In this document: piece by piece, positions 53,601-64,000 of the stretch | Numbering within the stretch: position 1 is the stretch's first letter | Layout of the letters: each line of letters opens with the position of its first letter | Origin: Spisula solida | Lineage: Eukaryota > Mollusca > Bivalvia > Venerida > Mactridae | Direction of reading: 5' to 3' | DNA: 64,000 nt | Assembly: GCA_947247005.1 (NCBI GenBank) | Contig: OX365962.1 | Span: 1,833,201-1,897,200, forward strand | The notes under the pieces: model-generated | Told to the model about the DNA's origin: nothing | Seen by the model: the letters and a program-made list of their open reading frames with translations, nothing else | The model's database searches: none | Position numbers and translations under genes: made by a program

Positions 53601-54185
53601 TTTCAACGTTTAAACATGAAAACATATAAAACAAATATTACACATTATCATTAAACATCTTTGTTCTTAAACTTTAGCAAGAATTATCCTAAAAAGTGCT
53701 TTATATTTGAAATATTGCATTTTATTCTACACTGCCGCTTCCGTGGCTCGATACCGATGTCGAGAAAAAATACGCATTTTTCAAGTTAAACATATTATTT
53801 AGGCGAAAATATTATCAGCGAGGTCGTAAAATTGTGTTGTCATTGTTTTCTAGTAAGACTTTTTACAAATTCTTATCATTTGGCTTAAATAATCGCGACT
53901 TTTGTACCTAGTTGCTCTATACGCTATATCCGTTTCCCCCCCTGACGTACATTCGGAATATCTCGCACATTGTCGCTCAATTAATTCCGTAATCCCGGAA
54001 AACGGGTTTTAAGTTCTAATGTCGATATGGTGAATCCGAGTACTGGTCTACTTTGTGTCATTTGTGTGAATAATCGACTTACCATGGTACAAATACATGT
54101 TATCATGGTATTTTAATTGTAAATTACATTAATAAAGGACTAAATATTCTACCTGTTGCATCTTCGGCGGCTGTTGAGACGTCAT
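41601..54185 (-). CDS. LSM7: U6 snRNA-associated Sm-like protein LSm7, complete, four exons
   Basis: Exons 54153-54185, 47822-47930, 43091-43162 and 41601-41740 join in phase (0, 1, 1) and encode 117 residues. Residues 1-25 are a basic, variable leader ending DKEKKKKE. The Sm1 motif spans about 26-70 (ILDLLKYLEKPIRVKFSGGR, then ASGILKGYDPLLNLVLDD). The Sm2 motif is GLVVCRGTSVVLI at 87-99. LSm7 is part of the heptameric LSm1-7 ring in cytoplasmic mRNA decay and the LSm2-8 ring that binds the U6 snRNA 3' end. The human protein is about 103 residues, so this one has only a longer N-terminus. The introns are 6.2, 4.7 and 1.35 kb, very large for so small a protein, and are filled with transposons. 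Intron 2 begins with an array of donor-proximal DNA. Confidence 0.95.
41851..41998 (+). mobile_element. tRNA-derived SINE in LSM7 intron 3
   Basis: A tRNA-like head (tgcctccgtagctcattggt ... gttcaaatacgggtagaggca) has a six-base-pair acceptor stem and a B box. It is followed by a short body (aataaaggctatgatcggc) and an A-rich tail. The D and anticodon arms are degenerate, so it is not a functional tRNA. Confidence 0.65.
42621..42973. mobile_element. hAT-like MITE, second copy, TSD ATACA
   Basis: It is homologous to 41195-41495 over its length (cggtaaacgg, tctgaacggacccggaccct). The ends have decayed (CAGTAATG...CGCCG), but ATACA flanks both sides. It lies in LSM7 intron 3. Confidence 0.75.
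43396..43507. mobile_element. near-perfect hairpin with 52-bp arms and 8-base loop
   Basis: Arms 43396-43447 and 43456-43507 are inverse copies with a single mismatch (gaagactgtcat versus gaagacagtcat). The loop is gaggccga. The arms include cataatggcc, a motif repeated at 46.2-46.35 kb. Confidence 0.85.
43510..46440. mobile_element. possible larger element with cataatggcc motifs, hosting the pogo-like insertion
   Basis: The left edge ttattaattaactatacaat is mirrored at the right by attgtatagtcaattaataa near 46412-46432. The right part carries four to five short cataatggccgcgtttttcc repeats (46250-46350). The boundaries are uncertain. Confidence 0.35.
44577..46077. mobile_element. pogo-like DNA transposon, 1501 bp, non-autonomous
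   Basis: The ends CAGTAAAACCTCG and CGAGGTTTTACTG are flanked by TA. The subterminal regions carry repeated ctcga(g/a)tta motifs. No transposase (DDE or CENP-B-type helix-turn-helix) is visible in the short ORFs, so it is defective. It lies in LSM7 intron 2. Confidence 0.8.
46560..47470. repeat. 46-bp array, about 19 copies, derived from the LSM7 exon 2 donor region
   Basis: The unit is cagacatggagataggtcta then ccaatgttagataaaggctg and tgattt. On the minus strand it contains atgtctgaaatcaca, the same bases that follow gt at the LSM7 exon 2 donor. A later transposon (47485-47801) now separates the array from the donor. Confidence 0.9.
47485..47801. mobile_element. hAT-like MITE, 317 bp, TSD GGTTG
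   Basis: It starts CAGCAATTTTTTTT and ends GAAAATTGCTG, with GGTTG on both outer sides. The interior has repeated aaattgggaaa. It is inserted 21 bases downstream of the LSM7 exon 2 donor. Confidence 0.75.
48229..48564. mobile_element. hAT-like MITE, 336 bp, TSD ACATC
   Basis: It starts CAGTGATTTTTCTTG and ends CCAAAAAAAATAACTG, with ACATC on both outer sides. It shares aattgggaaatt with the 47485 element. LSM7 intron 1. Confidence 0.75.
49618..50289. mobile_element. MITE with CAGGGATTTCCCC / GGGAAAACCCTG ends
   Basis: Inverted ends of about 13 bp with mismatches; the interior near the right end has several gggacccc repeats. No target duplication is visible, so the exact ends are uncertain. 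Confidence 0.55.
50290..51600. other. LSM7 intron 1 DNA with no supported feature
   Basis: No exon, array or complete element could be supported. The short ORFs are not recognisable. Confidence 0.4.
51613..53086. mobile_element. hAT-like element, 1474 bp, TSD AGACA
   Basis: The ends CAGGGTTCTCGG and CCGAGAACCCTG are exact inverse copies, with AGACA outside both. No transposase ORF is visible. A truncated, inverted copy of its left 500 bp lies at 55012-55509. LSM7 intron 1. Confidence 0.8.
53495..54028. mobile_element. MITE, 534 bp, 125 bp from LSM7 exon 1
   Basis: The left end atatcgacattactcaataa, then aacccgtttttccgg, is mirrored by ccggaaaacgggttttaagt, then tctaatgtcgatat on the right. 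It lies at the start of LSM7 intron 1. Confidence 0.7.
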
Positions 54186-54480
54186 TTTGTTTATAAACAA
54201 TTAAACGTGCGAATTTCGTGCGTAAATATACCGGCGTTTTATTAAGAAATCGTGATAATCACTAACTACAGCGCGGTACAATAAACTACCGGAAACAAGA
54301 TATGGTAAAATTCATCGAAATTTTACCCTGTATCTAGACAGGTGCCGCGGTCCGATTGCTTTCTGACGTCGCAATATACGGACCGGTATTGGCTAATATA
54401 CTGGATTCCGTTCCTGTGCAACTTACGCCCGAAACCAGGGAACCAGCGTAAATTGCAAATGGCGGCGTTTATTTGAAACA
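54186..54480. promoter_or_regulatory. LSM7 promoter region, probably bidirectional
   Basis: CpG-containing DNA directly upstream of the LSM7 ATG. AAATGGCGGCG at 54457-54467 (plus strand) matches YY1, and ctgacgtcgc is CRE-like. There is no obvious TATA box. The YY1 orientation favours transcription to the right, away from LSM7. Confidence 0.4.
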
Positions 54481-54699
54481 CCTAGTGTAACATTTTAGCC
54501 GATATTTCTGCGAAATAGGTAAGTTGAGTATTGAAGTTACATTTGTTTGTTCTCAGACATATTTTTACTGCTGAAGACGCGAAGAAATTGATGCTTGAAC
54601 TTGTATTTGCTGAGAAATATCCGATCAAATGCGTGATGTCTAATGAATTTAGACTCGTATTTTTGTGCGTCTTAATCAGTATTATCATTCCTTTAAATG

Positions 54700-56095
54700 G
54701 TTAGAATCCGTCAAAATGATGCTCAATTTTTTTGTAGGTTCGACAGAGTTTCCGGGTCATTTTGATGCCTAGCTTAAGTAAATCGGTCCACAAATAAAAA
54801 TTGAGCACCATTTTGAATAGACCCATGTTTAGTGCTGTTTTATGCGCCGTCTGACCAGGTCAGACTTTTAAACACCCACTTAGTCGTTTTTTACATTAAT
54901 GAAAATGATGCTCATTTATAATTTAAAAACAGTAAAGCTTCAGGTTCAATTTGATCTATTACTCAAAGAAATCGGTCTAAAACTGCAAAATGAGCACCTA
55001 TTTGAATAGACGGTCGGGATAAGAACGACTTGTGTGACATGCGAGTTGCACTTTTCGGATATATACATATTTTCGGATAAGCTCGTGATTTTTTTATACT
55101 ATTCATACATTCTTGGCTACTATTATTTATATAGCAAGAATTTAAGTATGTTATCAGTACTTATGAAATATTATACTTTTCATTGAGCAGTACACCTGAC
55201 CATCTGTTATATTTTCGGAATTTATTGCATTGAATCAATCAGTAACCTACCACAAAAACTCTACTTTTTTATTCACACTGACATAAAAAAATCTTTTGAG
55301 GTCACAAAATAATTGAAACAATTAGCTCCGTAGTTCACCAGAATGCAGGATTTAAGGGTCCAGAAATCAAAATTTTCTTGGAGGGTCACATCCTCCCTCA
55401 CCCTCCCCCACTCGTCGATGCGCGACTCGAATACAGTCCTCAGGACTCCAACAATTTTGCTAAGAAGGAGACCTGGGACTCCTACTTTAAAATCCTACCG
55501 AGAACCCTGACTGACCTATGTAGGGGTGTTGGGCTAGACTCCACCAGGTTATCTCAGTCATAAGACAGCCAATTGGTCAATGTTTGCATCCATTATTTTT
55601 ATATTTTGTTCAGTAGAGTGGAAGGCTCATTTTGGTGTATAATTTATTGAAATCGGGCAAAAAATGTTGAATTAGCACCATTTTTAATTCACATAGAATT
55701 AGGTGCCGCAGACTCAGCACTGTCTGTAGGCACCCATTTGGTCATTATTTGTATTCATGAAAATTATTGAGCTATTTATTTAAGTTTAACAAAGTCTCAG
55801 GTTCATTTTGGTGCATAATTAATTGAAATCGGTCAAAAACTGTAAAATGAGCACCTTTTTTTATAGACCGGTGTATAGTGGTTTTGTTGAGATGCTATCT
55901 GATTAGCTCAGTTAGTACACACACATTTAACTTATTGTCAAATGTTAGCATCAATGAAAATTATGCTCATTTTAAAGTTAAGTTCAGTAGAGTTTCAGCT
56001 TTATTTTGATGGGTAACTTTAATACTAAAATCTGTCAACAAATAAAAATTGAGCACAATTTAAAGAAAACTAAGTGGTTTGAGGTTAAATTAATT
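54700..56095. repeat. degenerate about 200-bp tandem repeat, split by an insertion
   Basis: Recurrent blocks include aaaattatgctcattt, cagtagagtttcag, attttgatgg and aaaaattgagcac at about 54710, 54900, 55600, 55750 and 55960. The 55012-55509 transposon copy interrupts it. Old and divergent. Confidence 0.6.
55012..55509. mobile_element. truncated inverted copy of the 51613 element
   Basis: It runs from cgggataagaacgacttg to ccgagaaccctg, the reverse complement of about 51613-52127. It has one terminal repeat only. Confidence 0.75.
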
Positions 56096-56099
56096 AGGC

Positions 56100-56770
56100 T
56101 GGTATAATGAAATTTGACTTTACTGGTACATTGTAGTTGCACATGTATCTCTTTAGTGGTTTACAGCCATAGCCATCAAACTTTACAGAAATATCACAAC
56201 CATGTGTACTCCTAGATATGTTGATTCAGATCCATCCAATATTAGCAGAGTAATGGCCCTTGAAGTGCTGAAAAGTTGTGAAATTTGGCTTGTTGCACAC
56301 ATACCAGTAATTATTAATTTTTTAGCTACATACATCAAACTTCATAGAAATGTTGATTAGCATGTAAGTTGTGCACATGGCTATTCTCATTTAGATTCAT
56401 TCAGTTTTAGCAGGGTTATGGCCAGATTCATCCAGTATTAGCAGAGTTATGGCCCTTGAATTGATGAAAATCGCAAAACTTTGGTTGTTACAATATAAAA
56501 ATTGGCTTGCGTATACATTTAAAAGTATTTGAGCTGCAGTCATGAAAGTTTATATAGATATTGGTCTGCATGTGCAGTTATGCTCTTGGGTATTTTGAAT
56601 TTTAAAATTCAAATTCACCCAGGATTAACTCTCTGAGTTAATATGCCCCCATCTTTGATGAGGGGGTATATTGCTTTGCACATGGATGTTGGTCATCAAC
56701 AGTAGATGCCCCTTATTGTAGGTCAGTAAGTCAAAGGTCAAGGTCACTGTGACCTTAACCATTCCTGACT
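56100..56770. repeat. degenerate dispersed repeats
   Basis: Direct repetition of cagagttatggcccttgaa, gatgaaaat and atcaaacttcatagaaat, plus a palindromic tgcccccatctttgatgagg gggta start at about 56651 and aggtcaaggtcactgtgacc. Typical of old molluscan interspersed repeats. Confidence 0.5.
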
Positions 56771-58671
56771 ATTTGGCTGTCATGTGAGTATACATGTTTT
56801 ACAAACATCTCTTGTTGCCCTTGAAATGATGAAACTGTTGGAACTGATCCGTAGAAGGTTTTGAACCTTCTTCTTTCTTAACTACTCGAAGTGGTCACAG
56901 GTGTTATGATTATTGGATATTATTAGTTTAATTAATTATAATAGCTAGCTCAATAGTTGTTAGGAAGTTGTATTATGTATGGCTTTTCTTTTTCAGCTAA
57001 ACTTCTTGATTAATGAAACAACTGGACCAAATACATCACAACTTATATGTTATCTTAACTCTTGTCCAATCTATGGTTAAATGGTCACCACAGGGACATG
57101 CAACTTGAGCAATGGATTTTTCATACATTCAGATAATTGTCCAGGTAAGAGGTTTCCAACTTCAATAGCATTTTACAAGTTTAGATATTTAGGTCATATA
57201 TATAATTATGCTGTTTTCACATGTAAGCTTTACATAAGGGACTCCCTTATTTGGCTGTATTGTCCTGATTCATATGTCATATTCATGACCCTTAATTGGA
57301 ATAAAATGTATCTTATCTTCCGCTCTTTAAAGTTGTGATCTCCCGCTTAGCGGCTTTGAAGAAAACCATCCTAATTGTTTGCTGCAGGGTAAAGTTGTAA
57401 GCTGAATATTTTTTAAAATTTTTTATTACTTGTAAAATCATTATTATTAAATTGTTCTTTTTAGGATAGAATCAATAAGACGAGATACTCCGATCACTGA
57501 TTTGTCGTAGTGACAGTATAGAATTCCAAGTAAGTTACATTCAATGGACAGGCCACCAAATTGAAACTTTTTTATTTATTTCACCAATTATTCCAATCAT
57601 AATACTAATCATTTATAAATAAACGTGCAATATTGCAATCCATGCTCATGGCAAGGCTGCCGGATGAGCGTTTGGTTGGCTCTGGCTCAGACGAGATGAA
57701 GAGACATGGAAGTCAGCTTAGATGGATCAATGGATGATCACCACTGTTTACATCACCATCAAAAGGATGTTTTGAGTAAGGGTGAAACACCTAGCTGATG
57801 ACAGATACACCCTCGGCTGATGATGTCTATGTTCATTGCTCTCACTTCTGTATTAAATGCACATAAATATAGAACAATAATTTAATTCCATGTCCTTTGA
57901 CTATATAGATTTCTTAAATTTCTTTAGCCTAGAATGAATGTGTAATTAAGAATGTGATTAACCTTATACATTAACTGCTGAGTATGACTATGTGTGATGT
58001 TATTGAGAAAATATTCAAAATGTTGTTTGTATTCATTACAGTACTGGCAGGGTTATGGACCATGAATTAATGAAACTCCTTCTTCGATAGTGAAGGTAGA
58101 CCATCAAATGGGACATCAAGGTATTTGAATCAAGTTTATAAGCTGTCAGTGTATTAACTAACCCTGGACTAATGGAGACACGTTTTGATGCATCTATCAT
58201 ACTCCATGCATGAGCATATTTATACATTTGGATGCATCAATGTCATACAGTATGTATGGTTTCTAGTAACTCGAGTGAAAATAGTGAGCACGGTATCGAT
58301 ATGCAGTAAACCCCTTTAAACTTTGTTTGCGGGGTATAAAGACTTAGTATTGAGTTTAAATTAATAGCAAAATAGAGAAAATGGGAGTAATAAATTGTAT
58401 TCTTAAGTTAAAAAATACCAGTTTCCGAGGACAGCTTTCAACAATTCAGCTGTTCAGCCACCCTTTGACATTTTAACTTCCCTGGTTATTGGGCTACCTA
58501 AGCAAACCTGCGTTTGAGTCTCCCTGGAGACTAATTCGCACTTAGTTTATGTACAGCCAACATCGGGATATGGCGCCCAGGAATATCGAACATGTATAGA
58601 TACTGCCCTCACATGCACCAATTCACACCTTGTTCAAGTGGAGCATTTTGGATTATTCTTGCTCAGAGAAA

Positions 58672-58750
58672 TTAAGCAGTGGCGTAAACGGGGATCAAAC
58701 CCTGGGACCCCTCAATCCTGAAGCGTGCACCCTACCTCTAGGCCAACACT
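58672..58750 (-). repeat. tRNA-derived SINE head
   Basis: On the minus strand the A box tggcctagaggtagggtg and B box gggtttgatccc have normal tRNA spacing. The arms do not pair well; a SINE head is likely. Confidence 0.5.
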
Positions 58751-58942
58751 CAGACTTTGTTTTATTATTGAGTTCATTTTACTGTAATGTAGTAAGTAGA
58801 CCTGGGATCTATGTAGGGAAGAGGTAATGTTCATGTGGTTATCCTATGGTATTAAGTTCACTTCAACTTGCATATAGATTTAAATAGAAGCAGTAACTTA
58901 AAATAATTCAATGTATGATGCTTTCATTATAGTTTTATATAA

Positions 58943-59334
58943 CAGGGTTCCCCCAAATTTTCAAGACAAAATTCCCTGACTTTTTCCCTGACCACAGAGC
59001 ACTTTTCCCTGACTTTTTACAGCGATCGGGCGACAGAGCATTTTTTTGTTCGAGCAAAATATGGCAATAAAATAGAGAAAATGAGTATTTGCTTTAAATG
59101 CAACAAAAAAGTCAGAGTGAGCAAAGCGAGCGAGGAATTTTTCAGTCTTAGGTATTTCTGCATAGGAATTCTGGAAATGTCACTTATCGACAGCTTCAAT
59201 GAAAAATTCCCTGACTTTTCCCTGACTTTTGCTCAATTTCTAGATTTCCCTGACTAATTCCAAAATTCCCTGACTTCCCTGACCTTGAGAAAATTATATT
59301 TTTTCCTGACTTTTCCCTGACCGTGGGAACCCTG
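58943..59334. mobile_element. hAT-like MITE, 392 bp, TSD TATAA
   Basis: The ends CAGGGTTCCC and GGGAACCCTG are exact inverse copies, with TATAA on both outer sides. The interior repeats ttccctgactttttccctga-like motifs near both ends. Confidence 0.8.
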
Positions 59335-60337
59335 TATAACTGATTTTGTATGTTTTGAATGTTTAAGAAATGTTTGATATTTCAGGTCTTATCAGGAGTT
59401 TCTTCAGTGTAGCCAGCTATTGTTGCAGTTTCAACCACATATATATCTGAAGTCAAAGTGAAGAAAATTGTTCTATCCTGACGGATCCAGCCAACCAATT
59501 CAATCTGTTAGACATACTTTTTTTCGATTAACATGTCCACTAAAATACTGCTTTTTGTAACATATTATGTACAGTGACATTATATACATGAAATACCTCA
59601 TAAATTCATGAATTCAAATTGTCTTGATTTAATATTTAAATTTACACATTATATAGAGGATATGTGTTGATTCTGGGGCAAGATCAAAATTTATTTCACC
59701 GAGTGATCACAGACATCAATATTTTCACGAATTGGGTAGCCAGGAGTGAAAATGTATTCTTCTGTGAAAACAAGTGAAATAAAGTTTGATCTTTCACCAA
59801 AAGTGAACAGATTTTCTGTTTATTATATGCTTCAATTTCTCGTTTAAATTAACGGTACAGTAATTGGTTTAATTGGGAAAAAGACGATGAAATTAGAAAG
59901 TCACGTTAAGGCGTCTATAATGACGCCATTTCTTTTTCTGTATGGTAATGGAACCAGCTTCTAAAACAGTGAAAATGACAAAATGGTAATTTCACTGATA
60001 AATCTCCATAGATAGCAAATAATAAATTCAATGTAATCCTTAAGAATGTCCAATATAAAATATCATGGTAACCAGGTGATCACTTTTATGCTCCCACCAA
60101 ATATTTGGGGGGGGGGGGCATATAGATTTGCCCTTGTCTGTCAGTCTGAAAAACGTGATGTCACGACGGAGCCAAATTGATGTACGTTGTCTAGATGTAA
60201 GATTTCTTTAACAGTTTGATTGACTGTTTGAGCACAGACTTGTTTCTGTAACTTGATCTAGTTATGCAAACTCTTCAGAAATTTCACTGGATCAAAATTC
60301 ATCGAAAGCTAATGCATCCTCTATTGCAGAAGGTTTT

Positions 60338-60892
60338 TATACGCCTGTGAAAACGGGACGTATTATGTGAACACCCTTGGGGGGAGGGCGTGCGGCGGCG
60401 TCCAGTAATTTGTCTGTCCTCTAACGCAAACAGTTTTCATCCGATCATCTTCAAACTTTGTGACAATGCTTATGGCTATTATATCTAGGCCAAGTTCAAT
60501 TATAGGCCAAATCGGCCTAGGCCTTATTGGGTTATGGGCCTTTAATTACCAAATAAGTATGAAATTGGCCTTGTCTGTACTCTAACGCAAACATTTTTCA
60601 TCCGATCATCTTCAAACTTTGTGACAATTCTTATGGGTATAATATCTAGGCCAAGTTTCATTATAGGCCAAATCGGCCTAGGCCTTATTGGGTTATGGGC
60701 CTATAATAACTGAGTATCTTCAAACTTGGTGACAATGTTTATGGGTATAATATCTAAGACAAGTTCAATTGTAGGCCAAATCAGCCTGGGCCTTCTTGGG
60801 TTATGGTCCTTTGATTAAAAAAACTGTTGGATTGTTTTTTTTTTCTTTCACCATGCCCTGAGATTCACCATGCCCCAAGACAGGCGTATTTT
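60338..60892. repeat. dispersed molluscan element with tacgcctgt / acaggcgta ends
   Basis: It contains two to three tandem blocks of about 190 bp (ctaacgcaaacagttttcat, ccgatcatcttcaaactttg, aggccaaatcggcctagg). Inverted tips at 60340 and 60880. Confidence 0.65.
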
Positions 60893-61239
60893 GTGACATT
60901 TTGGCATTCTTGTTTATAATGACCTGCTCTTTTACCCTAGATGACCCAATATTGAACTCTGTCTACAGATAGTCATTGTGACCAAGTTTCATAATGAATA
61001 GCCTAAAGTTGTATTCTGCAGCCTAGTAATGTGTCACAAGCACACAGGAACAGTTGGATGAGGGACTAAGAGCACTCACAATAGCTCACACAATGTAACT
61101 TAGTGACAAGTGAGTTAAAATAAATTGTTCTTAACATTAATTTTCATGACAAAAATTTATTTTTAAAGAAAACACATGTTTACATAATAACACATTTATC
61201 AATCAAATACTTGAACAAGACAGCATCCTAGATTTCATT

Positions 61240-63340
61240 AACAAGAGGATCATAGATCCTTGGGCGCTCACCTGCTAAACATGGCCAAACTTTGAACTTG
61301 ACCTTAAGGTCATCAAGTTAAACATTTTGACCAAAGTTGATGAAGATTAAAGCAAAAATATGGCCTCAAGAGTGTTAATAAGGTTTTTCTATATTTGACC
61401 TATTGACCTTCTTTTTAGACCCCACATGAACCAACTTCAAACTTGACCTTAAGGTTATCACGATACACATTTTGACCATACTCCTTGCAGATTGAAGCAA
61501 AAATGTGGCCTCCAGTGTTAACAAAGTTTTCCTATTTTTGTACCTAGTTTTTGACTGCATGACCAAATTTCATTGAGATACAACTACTGACCAAGTTTGG
61601 TGAAGATTGAAGCAAAAATGTGACCTCCAGAGTGTTAACAAGGTTTTGCTATTATTTGACCTAGCTTTTGACTCCACATAACCCCACTTGGAAATTGACC
61701 TAGATTTCATTGAGATACAACTACTGACCAAGTTTAGTGAAGATCAAAGCAAAAATGTGGACTCCAGAGTGTTAACAAAGTTTTCCTACTATTTGACCTA
61801 GTTTTTGACACCAGATGACCCAATTATGAACTTGACCTATATTGCAAAGAGACATACATTGTGATCAAGTTTCATTAAAATTATGTCAAAATTGTGACCT
61901 CTAGAGTGTTAACAAGGTTTTTCTTTGATGTGACCTACTTTTTGACCCCATATGACCCAGTTACGAACTTGACCTAGATTTCATAGAGACAAACATTGTG
62001 ATCAAGTTTCATACAGATTAGGTAAAAAACGTGACCTCTAGAGTGTTAACAAGGTTTTTCTTTGATGTGACCTGGTGACCTAGTTTTTGACCACAGAAGA
62101 CCCAATTACGAACTTGGCCTAGATTTCATAGAGACAAACATTGTGACCAAGTTTAATAAAGATTAAGTGAAAACTGACCTCTAGATTTAGGTGAGCTAAA
62201 AACAAAGGGCAATAACTTCCTTAAAATCAATCTGACCAAGAAGCACGGAGTATATGCACAACTAGACTTGTTACTTATTGAAATCTGACCAAAGGTTACC
62301 GAGAAGTAGTGCAGATACATAATTATGTATCATGATGAACCAATACTCCAAGGGGCATAATTTGACCCAAATGAAATTCGAACTTGACCTCAGTATTTTC
62401 AAGATCTACCTATATTCAAATTTCCCAATACCAATGCATGACTGAGATATTGAGCAGTGCTATGCCAATGTGTTACCTCAAAGTGTGACATTGACCTTCA
62501 AGTAAGAGACACAGGCCTTGCATGTGACGTGCTGCCTCATCAACTGTAATTGAACATTTGTACCAATCGACTAAAAATCCCCAACAAATGAACAATATCT
62601 GATCTTGACGAGCGATAATATATCAATTTTTTACCTTCAATTGTGACCTTTGAGCTATGGTCGTGGGTCTTGCATGTGATATGCCGCGTCATAAAGATGA
62701 ACACAACACTATGCCAAATTATTTAAAAAAGCCCCCAATGAATGAAAGTCTGTACAAGAATGATTACAGAAGGACAGAAATGGGTAACACTATATGCCCT
62801 GGCGATTTTCATGATAAAAGTCCAATGAGAAATACAGCCTCTGTTCAAACAGAAGATTATTCTATGATTAGACCTGGTTACCTAGTGTACCCAAGATGAG
62901 CCATTGACCCAATTTTGAACTATACCTAACCATTGTGACCAAGTTGCAACCTCCAGAAATACAAGTGTGATGACAGACAAAGAGCAATCACCAAAGCTCA
63001 CCATCAAACTTGAACCAGATTCTATATAGATGACCAATGTGACTAATAGTCACAAGAATGATTCATGAAGATAAATTCAAAATTCTATCCTCTAGTATGT
63101 TTGACTGTGTCCAATGCGTCTACTTAAATTGGGCCTTGTGACCAGCTTTTAGACCCCAGATGACCCATATTGAATTTAACCTAGATTTTATTAAGATGGT
63201 CAGTGTAACCAAGTTTCATGAAGGTTGTGACACATACCGTAGTGTATTTACAAGCAAAACATTATTGTGAATAGATAAAACGACGGATAGATTGCGATCA
63301 CAAAAGCTCACACTGTCACTATGTGACAGGTGAGATAAAT
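61240..63340. repeat. long degenerate element with gctcacctg / caggtgag tips
   Basis: Repeated blocks of about 100-150 bp: gaccaagtttcattgagat, gcaaaaatgtgacctccag, agtgttaacaaggttt, tgacctagtttttgacccc. It ends gtcactatgtgacaggtgag like the 39142-40098 element. An 80-codon ORF at 62657-62899 lies inside and is not credible as a gene. Confidence 0.65.
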
Positions 63341-63344
63341 TATA

Positions 63345-64000
63345 AGTAATGACATTACAGAATTTTAAGCACTAAGAGTAAGAAATGAATGAAAGTTAAC
63401 TTGAAGTTGAAGCTGTAAAAAATACAAAAAGGAATGAGTAAACAACATTATGTCAATCTATGATTCATTATTTACAATGAATTAAAATGTGTGAACACAT
63501 GGTTACAGTTCTAGAAAACACTGATTTCTAGTTTTCTTAACATAATAAATTATCTTCTTAATCCTTGAAATAGAATGTTTTTAACGTTGTTGGTAAATTT
63601 CAAAGCCTGCAGACTGGAACAGGGAATATAGTGTTGGTCTTGTAGTTTCCAACCAATGATTTTATCATTATGTTGTTATGCGCTGATAAAAAGCGTCAAA
63701 TCTGAAAAAATAATATATTTATTAAAAGTTTATTTAAATTGCTGAGGTTTTTGTAGACCTTTTTTGCTATAGGATAAAGAATCATGTGCTTCTTGGGGGC
63801 CTATTTATTTACCATGTAGCATTAACCATTTACTTAGTAACCAAGTTCATAGTACATGTAGCTATCTGTGCTATCTCTATGCCTATAATTATTGTATTAC
63901 TCACTAAAACTGTTAATTAAGAGTTGAAGCCATTTCTTAACAATTTTGAGTTATAAACTTCAGCCGGAGACCCATTCACTTAGCCAGTTTACCTGGACTG
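63345..64000. other. unassigned AT-rich DNA at the right edge
   Basis: No exon, array or inverted repeat is supported. ORFs are short. Confidence 0.4.

Larger units (their letters stand above)
54440..57529 (+). ncRNA. possible divergent non-coding transcript from the LSM7 promoter
   Basis: Candidate exons with good splice sites are a first exon ending CGAAATAG|gtaagttg at 54518, then 57096-57144 (caccacag|GGACATG ... TGTCCAG|gtaaga) and 57465-57529 (ttctttttag|GATAGAATC ... TTCCAA|gtaagt). All frames contain early stops, so any product would be non-coding. This rests on splice consensus and position only. Confidence 0.25.

Noticed and set aside
62657..62899. 80-codon ORF as a gene
   Set aside because: It lies inside a degenerate interspersed repeat whose neighbouring units contain stops in the same frame.

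Overview
This is eukaryotic, AT-rich, intron-rich animal DNA with no prokaryotic organisation. The repeat style suggests a mollusc, most likely a bivalve: many short minisatellites, tRNA-headed SINE fragments, hairpin MITEs, and the degenerate long repeats carrying 'accaagtttcat', 'gacggacgg' and 'gctcacctg...caggtgagc' motifs. The species assignment is inference. Exon models were built by eye from splice consensus, reading-frame phase and protein similarity, so coordinates may be off by a few bases.

Five genes can be supported. (1) Minus strand, 780-1020: first exon of a secreted protein that runs off the left edge. (2) Plus strand, 4409-12395: seven phase-compatible 3' exons of an unrecognised acidic/helical protein. 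(3) Plus strand, 18850-23885: a complete four-exon gene for a 199-aa secreted WxxW-domain (mucin/CILP-type) protein with a QG-rich linker and a C-terminal hydrophobic tail. (4) Minus strand, 28224-32061: a complete three-exon SLC46-like major-facilitator transporter of 536 aa. (5) Minus strand, 41601-54185: a complete four-exon LSM7 gene (117 aa) of the U6/mRNA-decay Lsm ring, spread over 12.6 kb. A possible divergent non-coding transcript starts beside the LSM7 promoter.

The window has two compartments. From 1 to about 36.3 kb it is crowded with minisatellite arrays (units 15-73 bp), roughly two fifths of the DNA by my estimate. From 36.3 kb on there is only one such array, and the DNA is instead filled with inverted-repeat transposons, LINE fragments and old degenerate molluscan repeats. 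LSM7 introns and its 3' flank carry five or more short hAT-like elements with 5-bp target duplications, plus a 1.5-kb pogo-like element.

The most striking observation is that many arrays are built on exon-intron junctions. Units of at least four arrays contain a real splice site with part of its exon: the donor of the 5574-5780 exon, the acceptor of WxxW exon 2, and the acceptors of SLC46 exons 2 and 3. Another array repeats the start-codon region of the leftmost gene, each copy with an E-box. Others begin within a few bases of a donor. The genes therefore sit beside ladders of 4 to 30 decoy splice sites or start codons, and one ladder is in frame so it could lengthen a protein in 21-residue steps. 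I did not find this described and I cannot search; it is the candidate novelty here.
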